A DNA stretch of 14,356 nt from Sulfurimonas sp. (GTDB taxonomy: Bacteria > Campylobacterota > Campylobacteria > Campylobacterales > Sulfurimonadaceae): contig QNZR01000173.1 in assembly GCA_003978475.1 (NCBI GenBank), forward strand, positions 1 to 14,356, written 5' to 3'. This document shows positions 7,634 to 13,391 of this stretch, in pieces (the stretch's first letter is position 1; each line of letters opens with the position of its first letter). The translations under genes and the position numbers were made by a program. Below the pieces are notes generated by a model. That model did no database searches. It saw only the letters and a program-made list of their open reading frames with translations, and was not told where the DNA came from.

Positions 7634-8010
7634 GAATTGCTGTTCAGTGCACCTCGCCGTTATTGCAAAGATCGCTGGAAATGTTTTTGCAACCCCACCT
7701 GAGTTCTCTAAAGCAGTGTGATGTTGTGCTGCGTGATTATAAAGTAGACGATGAGGAGCCACGAAGTCTCTACATTGCTTCGAGTGATGATGCCGATATC
7801 AAAAAACCGTTCTCTCAAACAGAGCTGACACTGGCGTTACAAAAAATGATTACCAAAGAAGCGTGTCATGAAGCGCCTCCGAAACAGAAGCCGGAGGCAC
7901 CCATCAAGACAAACCGTTCACTTGAAGCGCTAGAAGGTCACATTGAGCAGCTCACTCGGGAGTATCAGGCCAATGTGATGAAAGCGGTTAGAGCCTTTTG
8001 TGAAACCTAA
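7630..8010 (+). CDS. Small protein resembling a degenerate response-regulator receiver
   Basis: 126 residues, function unknown. The first about 75 residues read like a shortened receiver fold: strand MRIAVQC, helix SPLLQRSLEMFL, strand CDVVLRDY (30-37), strand RSLYIASSD (45-53) and ADIKKPFSQTEL (55-66). In the last, Lys59-Pro60-Phe61 matches the receiver K-P-F/Y signature. The acidic pair expected after strand 1 is missing (QCTS instead), and the domain is too short for a full receiver, so phosphorylation is doubtful. A Pro/Lys-rich linker (about 82-96, EAPPKQKPEAPIK) leads to a C-terminal helix (98-126). It overlaps mscS by four bases at its start and rsmD by eleven at its end, so it is translationally coupled to both. 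The receiver reading is inference by eye; a fold search would settle it. Confidence 0.78.
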   Translation: MRIAVQCTSPLLQRSLEMFLQPHLSSLKQCDVVLRDYKVDDEEPRSLYIASSDDADIKKPFSQTELTLALQKMITKEACHEAPPKQKPEAPIKTNRSLEALEGHIEQLTREYQANVMKAVRAFCET

Positions 8011-8584
8011 AGCCCCGCATAAAAAAATTATTTCCGGTCGCTTTAAAGGGACAACCATTGAGCTTCCTCCATCGGCAACGACCCGAAGTTCCAAAGCTAT
8101 TGTACTGGAATCTTTTTTTAATACCATACAGTTTGATATTGTCGACGCGACGTTGGTGGAAGTATTTAGCGGTAGCGGTTCCATTGGTTTGGAAGCATTG
8201 AGCCGGGGTGCTTCAAAAGTACTGTTTATGGAACACGATGCTGAGGCTTTACGGGTGCTGCAGCGTAATATTAATCGGACTGATCCTGTCGGATGTGAGC
8301 TGTTTCGAGGCGACAGCTTTCACACGATCACTCAGGTAATTGCACGTTTACAGCACCTCAATACCAAAGCCTACTTCTATATTGATCCACCGTTTTCGTA
8401 TCGTGAAGGCATGGAGACGGTGTATGAAAAAATGCTTGCATTGATAGCGGCACTTCCTGCTGATCAGACGCAGATGATTGTTGTTGAGCACATGACGCCA
8501 TTGACGCTTGATGTCACTATTGGAGACTACCGACAATATAAAACTAAAAAATTTGGAAAAACCAGTCTAAGTTATTACATGTAA
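8000..8584 (+). CDS. rsmD: 16S rRNA (guanine(966)-N(2))-methyltransferase RsmD
   Basis: SAM-dependent methyltransferase that modifies G966 of 16S rRNA during small-subunit assembly in the cytoplasm. The 194-residue protein has the family N-terminus KKIISGRFKGTTIELPP (8-24) and a TRSSKAIVLESFFN segment (28-41). SAM-binding motif I is VEVFSGSGSIGLEALSRGA (53-71), an acidic residue (Glu78) ends the next strand, and the catalytic DPPF lies at 129-132. The start is a GTG inside the end of the previous gene with no strong ribosome binding site, consistent with coupling. No later Met or GTG would preserve the conserved N-terminus. Its stop lies five bases before the sigma54 promoter of flgI, so the operon boundary to the flagellar genes is very tight. 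Confidence 0.93.
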   Translation: MKPKAPHKKIISGRFKGTTIELPPSATTRSSKAIVLESFFNTIQFDIVDATLVEVFSGSGSIGLEALSRGASKVLFMEHDAEALRVLQRNINRTDPVGCELFRGDSFHTITQVIARLQHLNTKAYFYIDPPFSYREGMETVYEKMLALIAALPADQTQMIVVEHMTPLTLDVTIGDYRQYKTKKFGKTSLSYYM

Positions 8585-8588
8585 ATTT

Positions 8589-8604
8589 TGGAACATCATT
8601 TGCT
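8589..8604 (+). promoter_or_regulatory. Sigma54 (RpoN) promoter of flgI
   Basis: TGGAAC (8589-8594), five bases, then TTGCT (8600-8604): the invariant GG (8590-8591) and GC (8602-8603) are exactly ten bases apart, matching TGGCAC-N5-TTGCA/T. The expected transcript start is near 8615, leaving a leader of only about 13 bases that begins almost at the AAAGG ribosome binding site (8616-8620). Rod, ring and hook genes of Campylobacterota are known to depend on sigma54 and its activator FlgR, which supports the call. Confidence 0.82.
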
Positions 8605-8619
8605 TTAGTAGTGCTAAAG
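8603..8619 (+). repeat. Inverted repeat overlapping the flgI promoter and ribosome binding site
   Basis: Arms CTTTAG (8603-8608) and CTAAAG (8614-8619) with loop TAGTG. The 3' arm contains most of the flgI Shine-Dalgarno AAAGG, and the 5' arm begins in the sigma54 -12 element. A sigma54-initiated transcript would lack the 5' arm, whereas read-through RNA from rsmD would contain the whole hairpin. Confidence 0.45.
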
Positions 8620-8627
8620 GTGATGTT

Positions 8628-9677
8628 ATGAAATGGATTGTGTTGCTTGTTTTGATGTTCGGTTGTAACTTAGAGGCAACGAAAATAGGTGAAGTTGCCA
8701 ATATTGTCGGTGTTCGTGACAACCAATTAATCGGCTACTCTCTTGTTGTGGGTTTGAAAAAAACGGGAGACGGCACCACCTCGAAATTTACCCTGCAGTC
8801 CATCTCCAATATGCTCAAAGCAATGAATATTGACATGAATCCGGTCGATATTAAATCAAAAAATGTTGCTGCGGTCGTAGTGACGGCAAAACTCAGACCC
8901 TTTGCCCATCAAGGCGATAAGATTAATGTCGTTGTCTCCTCCATCGGCGATGCCAAGTCTTTAGAGGGTGGCACCTTGTTGATGACTCCGCTTAAAGGGG
9001 TTGACGGTAAAATTTACGCTTTGGCACAAGGTCCGGTGAGTATTGGCGGTAAAAATATACGCGGCGCCGGATCCGAGTCGCATCCAACAGCAGGCGTGGT
9101 GTATGACGGGGCCTTGGTTGAGCGTGAAATTATTCAAGATTTGTATGCGCGCCACGAGGTAACGCTGTCGCTTAAAGAGTCCAGTTTTGCCAACGCGGTG
9201 GCCATTCAAAATGTTCTGAATGATTTTTATCACTCTGATGTCGCCACGGCAACAGATCCACGAACGCTCAAGCTGCAATGCCCCCAATCGGTCTCCATGA
9301 TAGAATTTTTGGCTCAAGTGCAGTCGATGTCGATTGATTATGAGCAGAAACAACGTATTATTATTAACGAGCGTACGGGCACGATAGTCTCAGGTGTTGA
9401 CATTGGCATTAAACCCATTGTCATTACCCACGGCGATATTACGATTAAAATTAAAGAGCTTCCGAAAATGCACATGCCCAAAGGAGGTGTGAGCATTGAT
9501 GAAGACCTGGTGGTGGGAGTGAATGAAAGTGAACTGTACACTAAAAAAGGAACAACAACCGTTGCTAACGTAACGCGTTCATTAAAAAAACTGGGAGCAA
9601 CACCTAAAGATATTATTGCCATTTTGCAGGCAATGAAAAGTGCCGGTGCCATTGCTGCCGATCTGGAGATTATCTAA
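8628..9677 (+). CDS. flgI: Flagellar P-ring protein FlgI
   Basis: Periplasmic protein that polymerises around the flagellar rod as the P ring, a bushing in the peptidoglycan layer. At 349 residues it is of normal family length. A Sec signal peptide (MKWIVLLVLMFGCNLEA) precedes the mature start TKIGEVANIVGVRDNQL, then IGYSLVVGLKKTGDGT, both highly typical of FlgI. The residues before Cys13 (MFG) do not fit a lipobox. Further family signatures are GGTLLMTPLKGVDG, YALAQGPVSIGG, NERTGTIVSG and a C-terminal GATPKDIIAILQAMKSAGA. AAAGG lies seven bases before the ATG, and a sigma54 promoter sits in the 43-base gap after rsmD. The stop codon overlaps the start of the FlgJ-like gene (TAATG), so the two are coupled. 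Confidence 0.97.
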   Translation: MKWIVLLVLMFGCNLEATKIGEVANIVGVRDNQLIGYSLVVGLKKTGDGTTSKFTLQSISNMLKAMNIDMNPVDIKSKNVAAVVVTAKLRPFAHQGDKINVVVSSIGDAKSLEGGTLLMTPLKGVDGKIYALAQGPVSIGGKNIRGAGSESHPTAGVVYDGALVEREIIQDLYARHEVTLSLKESSFANAVAIQNVLNDFYHSDVATATDPRTLKLQCPQSVSMIEFLAQVQSMSIDYEQKQRIIINERTGTIVSGVDIGIKPIVITHGDITIKIKELPKMHMPKGGVSIDEDLVVGVNESELYTKKGTTTVANVTRSLKKLGATPKDIIAILQAMKSAGAIAADLEII

Positions 9678-9967
9678 TGACCAATGTACATATTAACCCA
9701 CAATTACTGCATTCGACAAAGATACCGACCCCTCAAGAAGGGATGGATGCTGCGGCACTTAAGGCACAAACCGATGCTTTTGAAGCAGTCATTGTCAAGA
9801 TGTTGCTTGATAATGCCATGAAAGATGATAAAGATATTTTTTCAAGTCAAAAGGATCCCGGAAACGCGATCTACAAGTCCATGTATCGTGATGAGCTTTC
9901 CAAGGTCAGTGCCGGGAGTTTTGGTTTTTCTGAAATGCTGTTTGAATATTTGAGTGCAAAAGTTTAA
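9677..9967 (+). CDS. flgJ: FlgJ-like rod-binding protein without muramidase domain
   Basis: 96-residue protein equivalent to the N-terminal rod-binding domain of FlgJ, which acts as a cap or scaffold for rod assembly in the periplasm. The family pattern is visible: AALKAQTDAFEAVIVKMLLDNAM (about 25-47), then an acidic, flexible DDKDIFSS, then the second helix YKSMYRDELSKVSAGS and the end SFGFSEMLFEYLS. The peptidoglycan-hydrolysing C-terminal domain of enterobacterial FlgJ is absent; single-domain forms are usual in Campylobacterota, where a separate enzyme must open the wall. It overlaps the flgI stop by one base and so belongs to the sigma54 transcript. Its own stop codon (9965-9967) lies inside the -35 element of the sigma28 promoter of the next operon. 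Confidence 0.88.
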   Translation: MTNVHINPQLLHSTKIPTPQEGMDAAALKAQTDAFEAVIVKMLLDNAMKDDKDIFSSQKDPGNAIYKSMYRDELSKVSAGSFGFSEMLFEYLSAKV

Positions 9968-9990
9968 GTTTTTTGCTATAGTGTCGATGT
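9964..9990 (+). promoter_or_regulatory. Sigma28 (FliA) promoter of flgM-flgN-flgK
   Basis: TTAAGTTT (9964-9971), eleven bases, then GTCGATGT (9983-9990). Compared with TAAAGTTT-N11-GCCGATAA this gives seven of eight matches at -35, five of eight at -10 including the core CGAT, and the exact spacing. Campylobacter sigma28 promoters likewise end in CGAT-x-T. The start would be near 9997, a 43-base leader from the flgM ATG. The -35 element overlaps the flgJ stop codon. Confidence 0.75.
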
Positions 9991-10039
9991 AACAGATAGA
10001 ACATCATAAACATTAGAACTAGAGTCAAAGGAAAATAAG

Positions 10040-10246
10040 ATGGTTTCAAATAATATAAATAATATTGCGGTACGCAATGCGTATCAAAACAGTGATGTGA
10101 AGCCTCGAGCACAAGAGGAGGTGGCACCCATTTCACAGCCAAAAGAGACGAGTAAAATAGAGGCGCTCCAAGCGTCTATTGAAAAAGGTGATTATAAAAT
10201 TAATTTGGATGCGGTAGCCAATAAAATAGCCGATGAATTAATTTAA
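10040..10246 (+). CDS. flgM: Anti-sigma28 factor FlgM
   Basis: Small cytoplasmic protein that binds and inhibits FliA (sigma28) until the hook-basal body is complete; in many bacteria it is then exported. The 68-residue protein has a polar, disordered N-terminus (MVSNNINNIAVRNAYQNSD, then a Glu/Pro-rich stretch). The conserved FlgM C-terminus is SKIEALQASIEKGDYKINLD (residues about 38-57) followed by AVANKIADELI, which matches the family core xRVExLKxxIxxGxYxIdxxxxAxxil. AAAGGA (10027-10032) precedes the ATG. A predicted sigma28 promoter directly upstream implies feedback: the inhibitor is made by the polymerase it restrains. It heads a flgM-flgN-flgK group, the common arrangement in flagellated Proteobacteria. 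Confidence 0.93.
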   Translation: MVSNNINNIAVRNAYQNSDVKPRAQEEVAPISQPKETSKIEALQASIEKGDYKINLDAVANKIADELI

Positions 10247-10261
10247 AAATTTTATGAATGA

Positions 10262-10281
10262 TTCTGATCTGATGATCAGAA
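10262..10281 (+). repeat. Perfect inverted repeat between flgM and flgN
   Basis: Eight-base arms TTCTGATC (10262-10269) and GATCAGAA (10274-10281) with a TGAT loop, lying 15 bases after the flgM stop and nine bases before the AAGGAG of flgN. As RNA it would form a short hairpin upstream of the ribosome binding site. No U-run follows, so it is not an intrinsic terminator. It might be a processing or stabilising hairpin, or a protein-binding site. Confidence 0.55.
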
Positions 10282-10289
10282 CAGTAGTG

Positions 10290-10295
10290 AAGGAG
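10290..10295 (+). promoter_or_regulatory. Ribosome binding site that decides the flgN start
   Basis: AAGGAG lies six bases before the ATG at 10302 (and three before the in-frame ATG at 10299). The earlier in-frame ATG at 10254 is preceded only by AT-rich sequence with no Shine-Dalgarno match. This favours 10302, or possibly 10299, as the real start. Confidence 0.75.
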
Positions 10296-10301
10296 TTTAT
10301 G

Positions 10302-10730
10302 ATGCTTGCTTTTCATTTACAAAGTGCGCTAAAAGATCTTGATGATCTCATTGCCATTTCGCAACAGGATATTGAAGATATCAAAGTCGCACAACATGAG
10401 AGTCAGTTTGAACGTATTGGTCTTAAAGAAGATAAAATTAAAAGTTTTGAACATCGCAAGGCGATGATTGACCATGAAATTTCCAAATTGATGTGCTCCC
10501 ATCCCGAACACGATATGGCGACACTGTTAAATGATGATGAACAGGCATCACTGCAACAGTTGAAAGTCAGATTGGCAGAACTAAGTGATGTTAACAAAAA
10601 GTATGCCAAAATGGTGCTCAGTGTGGGCACGTTTTACAACACGCTTTTAGAACGGGTTATTCCCACTGAAATGGAGGGGTATGACCGGGTAACCTCCAAA
10701 AACGCGTCTTTTTTAAAAGTAAGGGTCTAG
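10302..10730 (+). CDS. flgN: FlgN-like flagellar export chaperone
   Basis: Cytoplasmic chaperone expected to hold the hook-filament junction proteins FlgK and FlgL for export. 142 residues from this start. It is almost entirely helical: LAFHLQSALKDLDDLIAISQQDIEDI at the N-terminus, then a charged coiled segment (ERIGLKEDKIKSFEHRKAM), and a C-terminal helix with AELSDVNKKYAKMVLS followed by GTFYNTLLERV. This fits the FlgN family shape, though sequence conservation is low. An ATG 48 bases upstream in frame (10254, giving 158 residues) has no ribosome binding site, and its extra stretch contains a perfect inverted repeat, so I take 10302, which has AAGGAG at ideal spacing. It sits between flgM and flgK, one base before the flgK ATG, as expected for FlgN. 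Confidence 0.85.
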   Translation: MLAFHLQSALKDLDDLIAISQQDIEDIKVAQHESQFERIGLKEDKIKSFEHRKAMIDHEISKLMCSHPEHDMATLLNDDEQASLQQLKVRLAELSDVNKKYAKMVLSVGTFYNTLLERVIPTEMEGYDRVTSKNASFLKVRV

Positions 10731-10731
10731 C

Positions 10732-12585
10732 ATGTCTTTGTTTAATGCACTCAACATCGGCTACAGCGGGCTTAATGCATCACAGGCCAATGTCAAAACC
10801 ATCAGCCATAACATTGCCAACGCAGAGACCGAAGGCTATACCCGCCAACGCGTTGTCACTGCGGCAGCCACACCACTGGATCATTCTCCCGGATCGTATG
10901 GAAACGGTGTCTCGATTACCGAAGTTTCCCGTGTCTTTGATGCCTATACGTATGACCGGTACCTCAGTGCTTCAGAAGACAAGGCATACTCCAAGATGAT
11001 GCGCTCCACCATGGAAGAGCTCTCCACCTATTTTCCCGATATTGAAGGGGTTGGTGTCAAAACCGATCTGACAAACTATTTTATTATGTGGCAGACTCTG
11101 GCAGATAACCCCGATAGCAGTGCCATTCAGGTAGCGCTTGCCGAAGAGACAAAAACCTTAACACAAAATATTAACTATACGCGTGATCGTATTGATCAGC
11201 TGCAAAATACCATGAATGATCAGGTTAAAACCTATATTGATGAAGTGAACAATATTGCTGCGGATATTGCGAAACTCAATGGGGCTATTGACATGGCGGA
11301 GTCTGACGGTATTGTCAATGCAAATGATCTTAGAGACCAGCGCAATATGTTAGAGAAGTCGCTTTCAAAATTGATTGGGGCAAACGTCTATGAAAACAAG
11401 ATTGAGGCAAATATGGCGATTCACTCGCAAGCAACCGAACGAAGCAGTACCTATACCATTCAAGTGGGTGGTTTCAATATTGTCGACGGTGCGACATACC
11501 ACCCTATAAGCAGCAGTAACGCCACCAATGCCCTTGGTTATTATGATCTGTATTATGAGCGTCAAGACGGCGTCAAAATGCCTTTTGAATCGGCAATACA
11601 AGGGGGTAAGCTGGGCGCATTAATGGCGTTGCGCGGATCAGATCTGAGTGTTGCCTCGGGAGAACCGCTGAATGGAGTGCTTCAGGAGACCATCAATAAT
11701 TTGGATGCATTTGCGAAAGGACTGATTCAAGGTGTCAATAATGTTTATGCTCGTGCATCAACGACCGGTATGGAGTCCAATCAACTCAACCTTGACGGTG
11801 CGACGGCATTACGGAACTATCCGGAGCTTGGTGTTAATGAGGGCAGTTTTGATCTGATCGTGTATGATGCTCAAGGCAGTGAAGTCTCTCGCAGAGAGAT
11901 TGTGATTGACGGGACGACTTCCATGGATGATATCACCGCACAAGTAGCCGCCAACAATGACGATAATGGCGACAACAGTGCAACGAATGATATTGATGAT
12001 TTTCTGCTTTTTACCTATGACAATCTCTCAGGCAGAGCCCGCTTTGGTTTTAACGATGCCCGCTTTGAAAAAGAGGGCTACAGTTTTTCGCTTCAAGATC
12101 GTACCTCCGGCGGTATCAATAGCGGTACCAACTTTGCCGGAGCGACCGGTTTGAGTCGTTTTTTTGATGGTGAGAATGCTAAAACGATTACCTTGAATGC
12201 CGCACTTAAAGCAGATCCGAGTCGTATTACGCCGTATCAGGAGAATGTTACCGGTAACAACAGTGTGGCGTTAAGTATGATTCAGCTTCAGTTTGAGAGT
12301 ATGACCTTCGCCTCTAACGACAGAAATGTCAACGACACGTTGTACGGCTATTATGATACTTTGGTGACCGACGTCGGAAGTTTTACCAACTCTATGATTC
12401 ATCTTGATGATACCTATACTGCACAATTTAATGCTATTGAGTTAGAGTATCAATCAATTTCCAAAGTCAGCCTTGATGAAGAGTTGACCAATCTCATTAA
12501 ATACCAGACAGCCTATGGTGCGGCTTCTAAGGTGATTACTACCGTTGATCAGATGCTCAATACACTCTTAGGCATTAAGCAGTAA
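10732..12585 (+). CDS. flgK: Flagellar hook-filament junction protein FlgK (HAP1)
   Basis: Secreted structural protein that joins the flagellar hook to the filament, exported by the flagellar type III system with FlgN as chaperone. 617 residues. The N-terminal rod/hook signature is SLFNALNIGYSGLNASQANV, followed by TISHNIANAETEGYTRQRV (residues about 24-42), which forms the export-competent coiled coil. The C-terminal partner ends LDEELTNLIKYQTAYGAASK and ITTVDQMLNTLLGIKQ. FlgK features such as DLRDQRNMLEKSLSKLIGA are present in the middle. An Asn/Asp-rich insert lies at 408-423 (NNDDNGDNSATNDIDD) in the variable, outward-facing domain. No signal peptide, as expected. TAAGGG precedes the ATG. 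The stop overlaps the start of the next gene (TAATG), although that gene is not flagellar. Confidence 0.96.
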   Translation: MSLFNALNIGYSGLNASQANVKTISHNIANAETEGYTRQRVVTAAATPLDHSPGSYGNGVSITEVSRVFDAYTYDRYLSASEDKAYSKMMRSTMEELSTYFPDIEGVGVKTDLTNYFIMWQTLADNPDSSAIQVALAEETKTLTQNINYTRDRIDQLQNTMNDQVKTYIDEVNNIAADIAKLNGAIDMAESDGIVNANDLRDQRNMLEKSLSKLIGANVYENKIEANMAIHSQATERSSTYTIQVGGFNIVDGATYHPISSSNATNALGYYDLYYERQDGVKMPFESAIQGGKLGALMALRGSDLSVASGEPLNGVLQETINNLDAFAKGLIQGVNNVYARASTTGMESNQLNLDGATALRNYPELGVNEGSFDLIVYDAQGSEVSRREIVIDGTTSMDDITAQVAANNDDNGDNSATNDIDDFLLFTYDNLSGRARFGFNDARFEKEGYSFSLQDRTSGGINSGTNFAGATGLSRFFDGENAKTITLNAALKADPSRITPYQENVTGNNSVALSMIQLQFESMTFASNDRNVNDTLYGYYDTLVTDVGSFTNSMIHLDDTYTAQFNAIELEYQSISKVSLDEELTNLIKYQTAYGAASKVITTVDQMLNTLLGIKQ

Positions 12586-13388
12586 TGAAGTTACCCGTCG
12601 CAAGTATTGTCATACTTGCATTGCTCTTTTTTTGCTCTTTTTTCGGTCAGTGGCTCTACCATGTGAGCCCATACGAACTCAATAAAGATGCCATTCTTCT
12701 GGCACCGTCGCTCGAACACATCTTTGGCACCGATCGACTCGGACGTGACATTGCCGCGCGTATTATTGAAGGAGGCAAGGTTTCGTTGAGTATTGGGGTC
12801 GGTAGTGCCCTTATTGCGTCATTTGCAGGTCTGATGATTGGTGCGACCGCCGGTTACTTCAGGGGTGTGGTCGATAAAGGGTTTGTTGTACTGGTGGATC
12901 TCTTTTTAACCTTTCCGACCTTTTTCCTGCTTCTGGCACTTGTCAGCTATGTGAATGCATCGGTATGGGTACTGATTGTCATTATCTCCATTACCGGCTG
13001 GATGACGACGGCACGACTGATTCGTTCGGAGAGTTTTGCCATTACCCAAAAACCCTTCATCAAGATTTTACGTATTGCAAAGATGCCGACGTATCGCATT
13101 TTATTGAAATATTATACCCCGCTGCTGGCACCCATCTTTTTTGTTAGTGTGACTTTTGGCGTGGGAGGTGCCATTCTTTCAGAATCGGGATTGAGTTTTC
13201 TGGGGCTGGGCATTGTAGCACCGCAAATGAGCTGGGGAAGTATTTTAAGCGGTGGCAAAGAGGTAATGGATATTGCATGGTGGGTCAGTTTTTTCCCCGG
13301 GTTAATGATTTTTTTAGTAACATTAGCACTAATGAATATTTCAAATTATCTACAAAGTATCACCAATCAAAAGCAGGTGCAGGAGTAG
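12585..13388 (+). CDS. OppC/DppC/NikC-like ABC transporter permease
   Basis: Inner-membrane permease of the peptide/nickel ABC importer family. 267 residues with about six hydrophobic segments (around 6-24, 68-90, 100-120, 127-145, 183-205 and 233-255). HIFGTDRLGRDIAARI (45-60) matches the HxxGTDxxGRD signature of the OppC N-terminus. Other family marks are FPTFFLLLAL (109-118), RSESF (147-151) and SESGLSFLGLGI (199-210) with MSWGSILSGG. The cytoplasmic EAA loop (158-179), normally EAAxxxG, reads IKILRIAKMPTYRILLKYYT, so both EAA and the invariant Gly are lost while the flanking pattern is kept. No OppB partner, ATPase or binding protein lies next to it here. Its start overlaps the flgK stop, so it may be transcribed with flagellar genes without sharing their function. 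Substrate unknown. Confidence 0.88.
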   Translation: MKLPVASIVILALLFFCSFFGQWLYHVSPYELNKDAILLAPSLEHIFGTDRLGRDIAARIIEGGKVSLSIGVGSALIASFAGLMIGATAGYFRGVVDKGFVVLVDLFLTFPTFFLLLALVSYVNASVWVLIVIISITGWMTTARLIRSESFAITQKPFIKILRIAKMPTYRILLKYYTPLLAPIFFVSVTFGVGGAILSESGLSFLGLGIVAPQMSWGSILSGGKEVMDIAWWVSFFPGLMIFLVTLALMNISNYLQSITNQKQVQE

Positions 13389-13391
13389 TCA

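Noticed and set aside
8628..8678. Possible lipoprotein signal in FlgI (Cys13)
   Set aside because: Residues before the Cys (MFG) do not fit a lipobox, and FlgI is known to be processed by ordinary signal peptidase; cleavage after LEA before TKIG fits better.
10161..10177. Short inverted repeat (AGGCGCT / AGCGTCT) inside flgM
   Set aside because: It lies in the codons of the conserved EALQAS segment and needs one G-U pair, so it is explained by coding sequence.
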